Part shown: positions 9,294 to 18,937 of the stretch, one piece after another
How positions within the stretch are numbered: position 1 is the stretch's first letter
Layout: each line of letters begins with the position of its first letter
NCBI GenBank assembly: GCA_963660615.1
Contig: CAVKYE010000006.1
Coordinates: 1 to 64,000, forward strand
Direction: 5' to 3'
Length of the DNA: 64,000 nt
Origin: Coprosoma sp963660615
GTDB taxonomy: Bacteria > Bacillota_I > Bacilli_A > RF39 > UBA660
The notes under the pieces: model-generated
Database searches by the model: none
What the model was told of the DNA's origin: nothing
The model's input: only the letters and a program-made list of their open reading frames with translations
Made by a program: the position numbers and the translations under genes

Positions 9294-10565
9294 TTAGTTA
9301 TTAGAAACAACCGTTTCCGTTTTATTAGAAAAATCAAGTTTTAAAATAAGTTCTAAACAATCATCATAATTAAGGCTAGCTAAAACATCACGCATATCAT
9401 AAATAACACGTCCATACATTTGAACCTGATAATCAATAAAATTGCTAACCCCATAAACACTATCAAAATTCAAAACAAAATCCTTTAAAACATTTTTTTT
9501 AATAAGGTCAAAATCTAAAGAAGAAAAACTCTTATCATTCAAATTTAAATCAATCTTCTTAAAAATATCATCCACATTAATAACCTCAGTATCAAAATCA
9601 ACCATCAAATAATCATCAACCACAGTCACAAACCATCCCACTTTATTCAAAACATTCTTATCCTCAAAATTTTTCTTATTAAAACTAGAAATAGAGCCAA
9701 ATTTCACAGTCAAATAAAGATCCAAATAAGCAAGAATCTTATAAAGAGGCATATCTAAATCACCAATATAAACCTTATAAGCCATCTCAATAATCTTATT
9801 AGTTACATCCCTTTTAACAACTTCCCTTTTCTTAAAAACCGTGCGTTTCTCATCATACTTCTTAATCTCAGGTAAAGGTGCCTTCTTATACCCTTTCTCA
9901 TCATAATACTTCTCAATAAATTCTATAGTTTTATCTGGTGAAACATTCCCACTTATAACCATATACATATTAGAAGGATGATAAAAAGTATTATAACAAT
10001 CATATAAAATCTCTGGAGTAATTTTCTTAATACTTTCTGTATAACCTGCAACTGGATACCTAAAAGGATTCTTCTCAAAAGTATTAAAAATTGTCGTATA
10101 ATAAGCCATATTGTTAGGATTATCAAAACCCGCCTTAATTTCCTGATCAATAATGCCCTGTTCCTTTAAAACCTCTTTAACACTATAATAAGGCTCCGTA
10201 ACTAAATCAAGCAAATTCTTAAGATTAGAAAAGAAATGAGTCGGAGCGGTATAATAATAAACCGTCTTAAAAGCCGACGTATAAGCATTATTAATAGCCC
10301 CATTCTTTTGAAAAATATCCATAATATCCGTCCCATCTTCCTTCGCAAACATCTTATGCTCAAGAAAATGTGCCGTTCCAAAAGGAATATTCACAAATGA
10401 AGATGAATTTGCTGGCTTAAACTCCAAAATAGAAGAACCATACTTAGTAACAATACGTGCATGTGCCTCATGACGATCCATCGGACACACATAAATCTTA
10501 AGTCCACACTTAAGCTCCTTTTCATAAATAAAAGTATCCAAATCCTTAATCTCTTTTTTAATCAC
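9294..10565 (-). CDS. M16 zinc peptidase, catalytic subunit (YmfH-like)
   Basis: Inverzincin-type metallopeptidase of about 423 aa. The zinc motif HFLEH occurs in PFGTAHFLEHKMF. The longer frame upstream (to 10670) lies inside the neighbouring gene; the GTG at 10565, preceded by AAAGGTGG, is the likely start and overlaps the end of the YmfF-like gene by 8 nt. In Bacillus and relatives ymfF-ymfH are adjacent and form a two-subunit peptidase in which one partner carries the zinc site. The substrate is unknown; roles in peptide processing have been proposed for the family. Confidence 0.9.
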   Translation of the reverse strand: MIKKEIKDLDTFIYEKELKCGLKIYVCPMDRHEAHARIVTKYGSSILEFKPANSSSFVNIPFGTAHFLEHKMFAKEDGTDIMDIFQKNGAINNAYTSAFKTVYYYTAPTHFFSNLKNLLDLVTEPYYSVKEVLKEQGIIDQEIKAGFDNPNNMAYYTTIFNTFEKNPFRYPVAGYTESIKKITPEILYDCYNTFYHPSNMYMVISGNVSPDKTIEFIEKYYDEKGYKKAPLPEIKKYDEKRTVFKKREVVKRDVTNKIIEMAYKVYIGDLDMPLYKILAYLDLYLTVKFGSISSFNKKNFEDKNVLNKVGWFVTVVDDYLMVDFDTEVINVDDIFKKIDLNLNDKSFSSLDFDLIKKNVLKDFVLNFDSVYGVSNFIDYQVQMYGRVIYDMRDVLASLNYDDCLELILKLDFSNKTETVVSNN

Positions 10566-11820
10566 ACTTTTCACCACCTTTAAGTAAATAAATAGTATCA
10601 ATATTAATCTTTGAAGCCACCTTTTTAATATCAGAAACAGTAACACTTTCCATCTTTTCCTTACGAACACTTATATCATCAGTTCCAATAAAAACAGAAG
10701 AAATAACATTACCCAAAATAGCATCCTGATTATCATCAATATTTGTAAGTGCATTAATATAAGTATCCTTTACCACCCTAAGTTCATCATCCGAAATATC
10801 ACCACAAGCAATCTTTTCCATTTGCTTCTTTATCAAAGAAACACATTTTTCATAATTAGAAACATCAATACCAGAATGAATAAATGAAACACCATAAGTC
10901 ATCTGCCTACTAGCATAAATGTAATAGCACAAACTATTTTCCTCTCTAACAACCTTATTAAGTTTAGAATTCCATCCACCACCTAAAATATTATTATATG
11001 CAAGTGAAACATACTTTAACTCATAATCCGTAAGATTTGTCATCTTAAGGGCTAAAACAAGTTTACTTTGGCTATTTGAAGAATCTTCCGTAACCTCTTT
11101 AACCTTACCATCAAATAAAGGATTAATAAAACGAGTTTCATATGCCTTTTTAAAATCCCCACTAACAAGGCCATCAATAATATTCAAAGTTTCCTCCATA
11201 GGAACATCACCCGCAATAAAAATATCCAAAGAACATTCCTCAAATAAACTCTTATAATAATCATACAAATCTTTATTAGTCAAAGAAGAAGCAAAACTAA
11301 TACACTCATCAGTCGTAAACTCCTTAAAAGTTTGAATACCAAGTTCCTCCCATATCCTTTGCCTACTATACCCATCAGGATTATCCTTAATCGATTTCAA
11401 ACTCTGAATATACTCATGACGGCATATTTCAAAAACATCCTCATTAAAAGCACCCTTTGAAACATAAGGATTCCACAAATGAGAAAAAATAAAATTCAAA
11501 GTCTTTTCATGCATCCCCTTTTCCGTATACTTCTCATTAGCATAACTACTTTCTAAGAAAATAACACTTTCCATTCCACTACTACGCGTTCCAATACTAA
11601 TACTAGGATCATATAACTCCATAGAAGCCCTACAAAGTTCATCAAGCCCATGATAATCATTCGTTGCATACTGCAAAACTCTCCTTAAAATAGACCTATA
11701 AACCTCATCTTCCCTATTATTTTCCCTTTTTAAATTAATAGAAACACTAACCGTCTTAAACTTAGTTGTCTTAACAAAATATAAATTATAATTACCCATC
11801 TCATACTTCTTATAATTCAT
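10558..11820 (-). CDS. M16-family peptidase-like subunit without zinc site (YmfF-like)
   Basis: M16-fold protein of about 420 aa. It lacks an HxxEH motif, so it is probably the non-catalytic partner of the adjacent YmfH-like protein. Typical features include RGLD-like YHGLDELC in the N-terminal half and a GGGWNSKLNKVVREENSLCY segment, the R/Y pair of M16 partner subunits. The ATG at 11820 (after AGGTGATTTG) is preferred over the TTG at 11823. Overlap with the next gene suggests 1:1 production. Confidence 0.88.
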   Translation of the reverse strand: MNYKKYEMGNYNLYFVKTTKFKTVSVSINLKRENNREDEVYRSILRRVLQYATNDYHGLDELCRASMELYDPSISIGTRSSGMESVIFLESSYANEKYTEKGMHEKTLNFIFSHLWNPYVSKGAFNEDVFEICRHEYIQSLKSIKDNPDGYSRQRIWEELGIQTFKEFTTDECISFASSLTNKDLYDYYKSLFEECSLDIFIAGDVPMEETLNIIDGLVSGDFKKAYETRFINPLFDGKVKEVTEDSSNSQSKLVLALKMTNLTDYELKYVSLAYNNILGGGWNSKLNKVVREENSLCYYIYASRQMTYGVSFIHSGIDVSNYEKCVSLIKKQMEKIACGDISDDELRVVKDTYINALTNIDDNQDAILGNVISSVFIGTDDISVRKEKMESVTVSDIKKVASKINIDTIYLLKGGEKCD

Positions 11821-11852
11821 CAAATCACCTCACCTTTATTATGGATTAAAAT

Positions 11853-12434
11853 CTATTTATAATAATCATATCTTTTAAATTTTTCTCTTTTAGAAAGCCT
11901 TTTCATCATAACATTTTGTAAAACCCTACTAGTTCCCGTTTTAATATCATACTTATCACTAACAGGCTCCACCAAAATACTATAAAGACCAATTTCATTC
12001 GCTCCCTTAATATCCGTAAGCATTTGATCCCCTATCATCACCGTATTTTCCAAAGAAGAATCAAGAGCCACCATCGCCCTTTCATAAGCACTTTTCAAAG
12101 GTTTACACGCCTTAAAAATATAACCGCACTTTAAAGCATAAGCCACTGGGATTACTCTATCCTTACCATTATTAGAAACAACACATATATTAAAACCTTT
12201 TTTCTCTAATTTTTCAAAAAAAGAAACCAACTTAGCAGGAACATTTATATCATTAACCACCAAAATCGTATTATCAATATCAAAAATCAAATTAGTAAGA
12301 CGCCTTTTTTTTAAAAAATCATAATCAATACTATATACATCCTTCGCATACATATTAGGAACAACCAAAGAAGTTTCATCCTCATAGCCCCTCATAACCT
12401 TAAGAAAACTTTTAAACATAATCATATTCTTCAC
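11853..12434 (-). CDS. yqeG: YqeG-family HAD (subclass IIIA) phosphatase
   Basis: HAD-superfamily hydrolase of 193 aa. Motif I is DIDNTI, motif II SNN, the lysine is in ACKPLK, and motif IV is GDQMLTDIKGAN. This is the YqeG layout related to phosphatidylglycerophosphate phosphatases; the natural substrate is not certain. The start is a GTG with AGGAGG 7-8 nt ahead. It stands alone between a carboxypeptidase gene and the M16 pair. Confidence 0.9.
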   Translation of the reverse strand: MKNMIMFKSFLKVMRGYEDETSLVVPNMYAKDVYSIDYDFLKKRRLTNLIFDIDNTILVVNDINVPAKLVSFFEKLEKKGFNICVVSNNGKDRVIPVAYALKCGYIFKACKPLKSAYERAMVALDSSLENTVMIGDQMLTDIKGANEIGLYSILVEPVSDKYDIKTGTSRVLQNVMMKRLSKREKFKRYDYYK

Positions 12435-12475
12435 AAAAAGCGCCTCCTATCATCATAATAAGTATAACATATTTT

Positions 12476-13663
12476 CTAAATTTTAAGAACCCTTCTTCTA
12501 ATCACAAAAATAACAAAAATAAATAAAACAAAAAATCCCCCTAAAACATAACTAAAATTATATTTTAAAAAACTCATAAGAGAAAATGAAACCTTCTTTT
12601 TTAAAACAATATCTTGATTATAAATCTTTGTTTTATCATAATAAAGTTTCAAGTGACCAAGATTAGTTCCCACACTCATATTAGGAGTAACCACCTTAAC
12701 ACCATCATACTGACTATTAAGCTTACTCTTATCTACATTATTAGGTAAATAATAAGCAATATCCTTATCAGGATAAAACGAAACCGAAGATTCATTAGAA
12801 TACTTAGTTTTCAAACTCAAAATCGTATCCTTTTTCGAAAAAAGAACCTGCCTAGAATAATTATTTATAAAATACTCATAAATCGTCTTCGCATCCTCAA
12901 TATTATGCCTACCCTTCTTATCATAAGGTGCTCCTAAAGTAACAAGCAATAAATTACTGTCACCATCCTTCGCAATAGAAGCCAAACAAAGCCCAGCACC
13001 CGAAGTCGTTCCCGTCTTACCACCAAGCAAATAATCACCAAGGGCCGCATTATGACGAACACTACTTTTAAAAGTTAAACCACCATTAGAAGTCCTATAA
13101 GAGCTTGTCGTAATAATCTTCTTAAAAACATCATTTTTTAAAGCATACATAAAAATAAGAGACATATCATAAGCCGTCGAATAATTCGAGTCAGAATCAA
13201 GACCAATTGGATTAGAAAAATGCGTATTTTTAAGTTTTAGTTCCGCAACCTTTTCATTCATAAGCGAAATAAACTTATCATAACCAAAAACATTATGCGA
13301 AAGTGCCAAAGCCGCATCTGCCCCAGAAGGAAGCAAAAGACCATATAACAAATCCAAATAAGTAACCTTATCTCCCACTTTAAAACCCGCAGCCACCAAA
13401 TTATTAGAAGAAATATCCTTCAAATCATCACTAGTAATAAAAACACTACTATTTAAATCCTTCACATTTTCTAAAGTAATAATCGCCGTCATAATCTTCG
13501 TCAAAGAAGCCACCGAAGCTTTCGAATAAGCATCTTTTTCATACAAAATATTATTATCATCAGTATTAACAAGTATCGCATTTTTAGACTGAATATCAAG
13601 TTCAAGTCCATGTACCGAAATAAAAGAAAATAATAAAACAATAATCAAAAATACCTTTTTCAT
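12476..13663 (-). CDS. dacF: D-alanyl-D-alanine carboxypeptidase (S11, DacF/PBP5 type)
   Basis: Secreted, membrane-anchored carboxypeptidase of about 395 aa that trims D-Ala from peptidoglycan stem peptides. It has a signal peptide from the ATG at 13663 (MKKVFLIIVLLFSF), SxxK as SLTK, and KTG as GGKTGT. A C-terminal membrane helix lies near 370-388, ending in RRR. The second motif reads SGA instead of the usual SxN, an unusual residue at a catalytic position. GGTGAGG precedes this ATG; the longer frame adds nine non-family residues. In Bacillus dacF sits next to spoIIA, so its presence 7 kb from sigF may reflect the ancestral cluster. Assignment as DacF rather than another S11 enzyme is tentative. 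Confidence 0.85.
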   Translation of the reverse strand: MKKVFLIIVLLFSFISVHGLELDIQSKNAILVNTDDNNILYEKDAYSKASVASLTKIMTAIITLENVKDLNSSVFITSDDLKDISSNNLVAAGFKVGDKVTYLDLLYGLLLPSGADAALALSHNVFGYDKFISLMNEKVAELKLKNTHFSNPIGLDSDSNYSTAYDMSLIFMYALKNDVFKKIITTSSYRTSNGGLTFKSSVRHNAALGDYLLGGKTGTTSGAGLCLASIAKDGDSNLLLVTLGAPYDKKGRHNIEDAKTIYEYFINNYSRQVLFSKKDTILSLKTKYSNESSVSFYPDKDIAYYLPNNVDKSKLNSQYDGVKVVTPNMSVGTNLGHLKLYYDKTKIYNQDIVLKKKVSFSLMSFLKYNFSYVLGGFFVLFIFVIFVIRRRVLKI

Positions 13664-13750
13664 ATCCTCACCTATCTTTAAGTATAACATGAATAAACAA
13701 AATAAAAGAAAAAAATAAAAAAAGAGTGTAAAGAAAAAGCAAGAATAATC

Positions 13751-16564
13751 TCACTTTAAATAAGGTTTTAAAAACTTACCCGTATAACTATTTTCTTCTA
13801 AAACAACATCCTCAGGTGTTCCAGCACAAACAACGCATCCCCCACCGTCACCACCTTCAGGTCCCAAATCAATAATATGATCCGCTACTTTAATAACATC
13901 GAGATTATGTTCAATAACAATAACCGTATCACCATTATCAACAATCCTATTTAAAATAGTTAAAAGTTTTTTAATATCATCACTATGAAGACCAGTAGTC
14001 GGTTCATCCAAAATAAACAAACTTCTGCCCGTAGGTTTCTTCTGAAGTTCCTTCGCAAGCTTAACTCTAGCCGCCTCACCACCAGAAAGCGTTGGCGCGC
14101 TTTGCCCAAGTTTAATATAAGATAAACCAACATCCATCAAAACCTGAAGCTTGTTTTTAACCTTAGGAACATTCTCAAAAAACTTTAAAGCCTCATAAAC
14201 CGTCATATTAAGAACATCATAAATATTCTTACCCTTATACTTTATTTGCAAAGTCTCCGTATTATAACGCGTTCCATGACAAACCTCACAAGGCACATAA
14301 ACATCAGGAAGAAAATGCATCTCAATCTTCTTAACACCATCACCCTGACAAGCCTCACATCTGCCCCCCTTAACATTAAAAGAAAACCTTCCCTTATCAT
14401 ATCCACGCATCTTCGCCTCACGTGTCTGCGTAAACACATCACGAATATCATCAAAAACCGAAGTATAAGTAGCCGGATTACTACGAGGCGTCCTACCAAT
14501 AGGAGACTGCGAAATATCGATAACCTTATCAATATTCTCAAGACCCTTAATACTCTTAAAACGTCCAGGTTTCATCTTACTATGATATAAATTATTAGAA
14601 ACCGTCTTATATAAAATCTCATTAACAAGCGTACTCTTACCACTACCAGAAACGCCCGTCACACAAATAAACTTACCAAGAGGAAACTTAACATTAATAT
14701 TTTTTAAATTATTCTCGCAAGCCCCCTTAATTTCCAAATACTTTTTATTACCTTTTCTTCTTTTCAAGGGAACCAAAATCTTCTCCTTACCACTTAAATA
14801 CTTGCCAGTCAAACTATTAGGATTAGCCATAACCTCCAAAGGAGTACCAAAAGCCACGACCTCTCCTCCATTAACACCAGCCCTAGGACCAATATCAACC
14901 AAATAATCCGCCGAAAGCATTGTATCAGTATCATGTTCAACCACAATAAGTGTATTACCTAAATCACGCATTTCTTTAAGTGAATCAATAAGCCTTTGAT
15001 TATCCCTTTGATGAAGACCAATAGATGGCTCATCCAAAACATACAAAACACCCGTAAGCCTAGAACCAATCTGCGTAGCTAGTCTAATCCTCTGTGCCTC
15101 ACCGCCAGACAAAGTTCCAGCCTCCCTCGAAAGCGTCAAATACTCAAGCCCAACATTAATCAAAAACAAAAGTCTAGACTTAATCTCCTTAATAATAAGC
15201 TCCGCAATCTTAGCCTCCTCATTATTCAAAGACAAATTATTAAAAAACTCATTAATATCTTTAATACTCTTCTTCGTAAGTTCATAAATATTAATACCAC
15301 CAACTAAAACCGATAAAACCGAAGAATTTAACCTAGCCCCCTTACAACTAGGACACTCAAGCTCCGTCATATAATTTTCAATCCACTCACGAATCCAAGT
15401 ACTCTTAGTTTCCATATATCTGCGTTCTAAATTATTAATAATACCTTCATAAAAACCCTTACTAGTTCTTTTATTTCCACTTTTAGAAACATAATTAAAA
15501 GTAAGAACTTCAGAAGAACCATACAAAACAATATCAAGTTCTTTCTTAGATAAATCCTTAATAGGCAAGGACATATCAATACCAAAATGATTACAAGCCG
15601 TAGCTAAATTAGTAAACATAATATTACTATCATCACTACTATTAATAACCACAATTGCCCCTTCATTAATACTCAAATCCTTATTTGGAATAACCAAATC
15701 AACATCAATCTTATATTTAATTCCAAGACCTTTACAACTAGGGCAAGCACCATAAGGTGCATTAAACGAAAACATCCTAGGCTCCAAATCAGGAAGCGAA
15801 AAATCACACTTAGGACAAGCATAAGTCTCACTAAGAAGTAACTTCTCACCACCAATAACATCAATTAAAACCTTACCACCACCAAGCTGGCAAGCAAGTT
15901 CCACCCCCTCATAAAGTCTGCTTCTAATAGAAGATTTTATAATTAACCTATCAATAACAACCTCAATCGTATGCTTCTTATTTTTTTCCAAATTAATATC
16001 ACTAGATAAATCATAATCCTCACCATCAATACAAACCCTAGCATAACCATCCTTGCGCAAATTATCCAAAGTATCCTTGTGAGTTCCCTTAGCCAAACTA
16101 ACAACCGGACTTAAAATTCTTATCTTAGTTCCCAAATCAAGTGCCATAACATCATTAACCATCTCTTCAATACTTTGAGAAGAAATAGGAATATGATGAC
16201 AAGGACAATAAGGAACACCAATACGTGCATACAAAAGCCTCAAATAATCATAAATTTCCGTAACCGTACCAACCGTACTCCTTGGATTTTTATGAGTCGT
16301 CTTCTGATCAATACTAATAGCCGGGCTAAGTCCCTCAATACTATCAACCATGGGCTTCTCAGAACCACCCAAAAACTGTCTCGCATAAGCACTTAAACTC
16401 TCAACATATCTTCTTTGACCTTCCGCATAAATAGTATCAAAAGCCAAACTACTCTTACCACTACCAGAAACCCCAGTCATCACAATAAGCTTATTTTTGG
16501 GTAACGTTATATCTACATTTTTTAAGTTGTTTTCCCTCGCACCCTTCACAATAATCTCGTCCAT
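13751..16564 (-). CDS. uvrA: Excinuclease ABC subunit A
   Basis: Damage-recognition ATPase of nucleotide excision repair (about 937 aa). Two ABC modules are visible: Walker A GVSGSGKSS near residue 30 and GVSGSGKST near 636, with two LSGGEA signature segments. Zinc clusters are CPKC...CPSC and CEAC...CEVC. The ATG at 16564 gives the family's MDEIIVKGARENNL start. It lies inside the frame of the upstream gene, which ends only at 16491, an overlap of 74 nt. No uvrB is in the window. Confidence 0.97.
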   Translation of the reverse strand: MDEIIVKGARENNLKNVDITLPKNKLIVMTGVSGSGKSSLAFDTIYAEGQRRYVESLSAYARQFLGGSEKPMVDSIEGLSPAISIDQKTTHKNPRSTVGTVTEIYDYLRLLYARIGVPYCPCHHIPISSQSIEEMVNDVMALDLGTKIRILSPVVSLAKGTHKDTLDNLRKDGYARVCIDGEDYDLSSDINLEKNKKHTIEVVIDRLIIKSSIRSRLYEGVELACQLGGGKVLIDVIGGEKLLLSETYACPKCDFSLPDLEPRMFSFNAPYGACPSCKGLGIKYKIDVDLVIPNKDLSINEGAIVVINSSDDSNIMFTNLATACNHFGIDMSLPIKDLSKKELDIVLYGSSEVLTFNYVSKSGNKRTSKGFYEGIINNLERRYMETKSTWIREWIENYMTELECPSCKGARLNSSVLSVLVGGINIYELTKKSIKDINEFFNNLSLNNEEAKIAELIIKEIKSRLLFLINVGLEYLTLSREAGTLSGGEAQRIRLATQIGSRLTGVLYVLDEPSIGLHQRDNQRLIDSLKEMRDLGNTLIVVEHDTDTMLSADYLVDIGPRAGVNGGEVVAFGTPLEVMANPNSLTGKYLSGKEKILVPLKRRKGNKKYLEIKGACENNLKNINVKFPLGKFICVTGVSGSGKSTLVNEILYKTVSNNLYHSKMKPGRFKSIKGLENIDKVIDISQSPIGRTPRSNPATYTSVFDDIRDVFTQTREAKMRGYDKGRFSFNVKGGRCEACQGDGVKKIEMHFLPDVYVPCEVCHGTRYNTETLQIKYKGKNIYDVLNMTVYEALKFFENVPKVKNKLQVLMDVGLSYIKLGQSAPTLSGGEAARVKLAKELQKKPTGRSLFILDEPTTGLHSDDIKKLLTILNRIVDNGDTVIVIEHNLDVIKVADHIIDLGPEGGDGGGCVVCAGTPEDVVLEENSYTGKFLKPYLK

Positions 16565-16973
16565 AAATATCACAATCCTTCACACTAAATAATTTTCTTT
16601 CATCTAAAGTCAAATTAAAATCTCTAACAAACCTTCTTTGACGAAACTCATCCGCCAAAAGCATAAGTCCAATAACCTCTTCTCTAGGAACAACCCTAAT
16701 AATCTCCATACATTCACAAGCATACATATCATAATAACCATAATAATCATCTTCGTGTAAAACCAAATTACCAAAGCCTCTAACAAAAGTAACCAAAGAC
16801 GTATCAGAATTAAAATATCTAAAACAATCTTCTAACCTCATACACATATGAAAACCATTACCACAGTTTCCCCAAGAAATATCACCATCAACCTTATAAA
16901 TCTTTCCAACCTCAAACTTATTGCCATAACGATTAGTCATATCTAAATTAAAGCATTTATACCCAAAAATCAA
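16491..16973 (-). CDS. DUF7666-like small protein, tail overlapping uvrA
   Basis: Protein of 160 aa starting at TTG with GAGGTGA about 7 nt ahead. The N-terminal 75 residues (YKCFN, VGKIYKVDG, GNGFHMC, FVRGFGNLV) resemble the short phage/plasmid-associated domain called DUF7666; this is recognition by eye. The last 25 or so residues, rich in Cys (DYCEGCEGK), are read in a different frame over the first codons of uvrA, so the native stop may have been lost. Function unknown. Confidence 0.65.
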   Translation of the reverse strand: MIFGYKCFNLDMTNRYGNKFEVGKIYKVDGDISWGNCGNGFHMCMRLEDCFRYFNSDTSLVTFVRGFGNLVLHEDDYYGYYDMYACECMEIIRVVPREEVIGLMLLADEFRQRRFVRDFNLTLDERKLFSVKDCDIYGRDYCEGCEGKQLKKCRYNVTQK

Positions 16974-17061
16974 ATATAAATCACCTCATCTCTTTTAAAT
17001 ATTATATCATTAATGTCAAATATATAAAATATTATATCAAACGAACAAAAGTTTGTCAAAG

Positions 17062-17083
17062 AAAAAATAGCCCAAAAGCTATT
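17062..17083 (-). terminator. Terminator after spoVAE
   Basis: Minus strand: ATAGC, short loop, GCTAT and a run of T. It closes the spoVAC-AD-AE operon. Confidence 0.7.
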
Positions 17084-17089
17084 CATAAA

Positions 17090-17440
17090 CTAATCTTTCG
17101 GTTTAAAAATAAGCGACATAAAGAAAGAAAATATAATAGTCGCACAAATACCAGCCGAAGTTAAATCAAACGCCCCAACAAAAAGTCCCATAAATCCCAT
17201 ATCATTAAGTCCCTGTATAGAACCATGAGTAAGCATATGCCCAAAACTAGTAATAGGCACCAAAGCCCCACCACCAGCCCATAAAACAAACCTATCATAA
17301 ATATCAAAAATATCCAAAAAAGCCCCAAAGACGACAAATATACAAGTAACATGACCAGGCGTTAGCTTAGTATTATCCAAAATAAGCTGCGCTAACAAGC
17401 AAATTATACCAGCCGTTATAAAAGCATGAAAATAAATCAT
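17090..17440 (-). CDS. spoVAE: Stage V sporulation protein AE
   Basis: Polytopic protein of 116 aa from the SpoVA complex, the forespore inner-membrane channel that imports dipicolinic acid and releases it at germination. Family signatures are DNTKLTPGH, a GAGA-like WAGGGALVPITSFGHML and a C-terminal hydrophobic hairpin. It overlaps spoVAD by 4 nt and ends the operon. Its presence implies endospore formation. Confidence 0.94.
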   Translation of the reverse strand: MIYFHAFITAGIICLLAQLILDNTKLTPGHVTCIFVVFGAFLDIFDIYDRFVLWAGGGALVPITSFGHMLTHGSIQGLNDMGFMGLFVGAFDLTSAGICATIIFSFFMSLIFKPKD

Positions 17441-18426
17441 TTAACCGCCTCCAAACTAATCGCATGCGCTATAGAAGGAATTGTAAGCTTTTGATTCGCA
17501 AGCGTCTGACTCATAAGCGCCCCAGTAGCCACTACCAAAACTTTTTTAAGCCTTCCCTTACGCATTTCATCAAAAATATATCCATAAGTAACCAAAGGCG
17601 CACAAGCAGGACCACTAGCCCCCGCATAAACAGGCTGACTATTCAAATTATAAAGCATACATCCCGTATCATCATAATTATTTAAAACAATACCATACTC
17701 TGCCTTCATATACTTCCTCAAAATTTCCTTACCATAAATTCCTAAATCACCAGTCAAAATCAAATCATAATAATTAACGTCCCTACCAGTATCCTTTAAA
17801 TGATTATAAATCGTCATAGCCGCCGCAGGAGCCATCACTGCCCCCATATTAAACACATCATTAATAGTAGAATCAATAACCTTCCCCAAAGTCGCCGAAT
17901 CAACCCTTATTAAAGAAGACTCCAAAGAAAGCAAAGCACAAGCAGCCCCCGTCGACGTAAAAGTTGTCGTCTTAGGTTTAGGACCCCCATACTCAACCGG
18001 ATAACGAAACTGTTTTTCTGCTCCATTATTATGAGAAGAAACCCCACAAAGCACATTTTTCAAACTACCACTAGAAACCATATTAGCCCCCAAAGCAAGT
18101 CCCAAAGTACTAGTCGCACAAGCCGCATAAACACCAGCAAACCCACAAGGCATATCACTAGCCGCATAATTAGAAGCCGTTATTTGATTAAGTAAATCAC
18201 CCGAAATAAACAAATCAATCATATTTCTAGATAAAGAAACTTTATCTAAAGCAATATTAATAGCATCCGAAATCATCTTACTTTCAGCCTGCTCCCAAGT
18301 CTTACACCCAAAATACAAATCATCATAAGACTTATCAAAATATTTACCCAAAGGACCCTTACCTTCATAAGGACCAGTCACCGTCGATACCGCATTTATA
18401 TAAACACCATCATATTTAAAAGTCAT
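17437..18426 (-). CDS. spoVAD: Stage V sporulation protein AD
   Basis: Soluble thiolase-fold protein (329 aa) that binds dipicolinic acid on the outer face of the spore inner membrane. It retains the SpoVAD start (YINAVSTVTGPYEGKGPLGKYFD, seen in parts) and YAACATSTLGLALGAN around the degenerate thiolase nucleophile region. FTSTGAACALLS and GASGPACAP follow. It overlaps spoVAC and spoVAE by 1-4 nt, so the three are translationally coupled. Confidence 0.96.
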   Translation of the reverse strand: MTFKYDGVYINAVSTVTGPYEGKGPLGKYFDKSYDDLYFGCKTWEQAESKMISDAINIALDKVSLSRNMIDLFISGDLLNQITASNYAASDMPCGFAGVYAACATSTLGLALGANMVSSGSLKNVLCGVSSHNNGAEKQFRYPVEYGGPKPKTTTFTSTGAACALLSLESSLIRVDSATLGKVIDSTINDVFNMGAVMAPAAAMTIYNHLKDTGRDVNYYDLILTGDLGIYGKEILRKYMKAEYGIVLNNYDDTGCMLYNLNSQPVYAGASGPACAPLVTYGYIFDEMRKGRLKKVLVVATGALMSQTLANQKLTIPSIAHAISLEAVK

Positions 18427-18866
18427 TATATCACCCCTAATATCATTCTAATCAAACTAAAAGTCCAAGCACTAACAATACCAAAAATAATAACCGCCCC
18501 AGAAAGCTTAAGCATATTAGCCCCAATCCCCGTAACAAGTCCCTCTTTTCTATACTCTAAAGAAGCACTCATAGTCGCATGCGCAAAACCCGTAATTGGA
18601 ATAATAAGACCACACTTCGCAAAATTAACAACCTTATCAAAAAAACCCAAGCCAGTAAACAAACAACTAAAAAATATAAGCGTAACAAGCATACATACCG
18701 TAGCCTCCTTAGTCGGAATCGTCAAATAATAAGAATAAAATTCAATCAAAAATTGACCAATTATCCCCATAAGTCCTCCAATAACAAAAGCCGTAAGTCC
18801 ATTAATAAAAATATTCTCCTTAGGACTACTTTCATCCACAATCTCCTTATATTTATTCTTTTCCAT
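18426..18866 (-). CDS. spoVAC: Stage V sporulation protein AC
   Basis: Integral membrane protein (about 146 aa) of the SpoVA channel; in Bacillus SpoVAC is mechanosensitive. Four hydrophobic segments and the motifs GGLMGIIGQ and GLIIPITGFAHATMSASLE are visible. The ATG at 18866 is chosen because AGGAGG is then 8 nt away; an in-frame ATG at 18872 would be only 2 nt from it. The operon is reduced to AC-AD-AE, with no spoVAA/AB/AF, as in many Clostridia. Confidence 0.94.
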   Translation of the reverse strand: MEKNKYKEIVDESSPKENIFINGLTAFVIGGLMGIIGQFLIEFYSYYLTIPTKEATVCMLVTLIFFSCLFTGLGFFDKVVNFAKCGLIIPITGFAHATMSASLEYRKEGLVTGIGANMLKLSGAVIIFGIVSAWTFSLIRMILGVI

Positions 18867-18885
18867 AAACATTTCCTCCTAAAAG

Positions 18886-18915
18886 TATTATGAAAAAAAT
18901 CAAAAAAAATATACA
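18886..18915 (-). promoter_or_regulatory. Candidate sigma-G promoter of spoVAC-AD-AE
   Basis: Minus strand: TGTATA, 17 nt, CATAATA. Both boxes fit the forespore sigma-G consensus (TGnATA / CATnnTA) with its normal spacing. The predicted start lies almost at the AGGAGG, giving a very short leader. Sigma-G control of spoVA is established in Bacillus. Confidence 0.6.
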
Positions 18916-18937
18916 AAAAAAAGGCAATTTTTACCTT
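18916..18937 (-). terminator. Terminator after superoxide dismutase gene
   Basis: Minus strand: AAAGG, 9-nt loop, CCTTT and a T run. It begins at the sod stop and borders the spoVAC -35 box. Confidence 0.55.
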
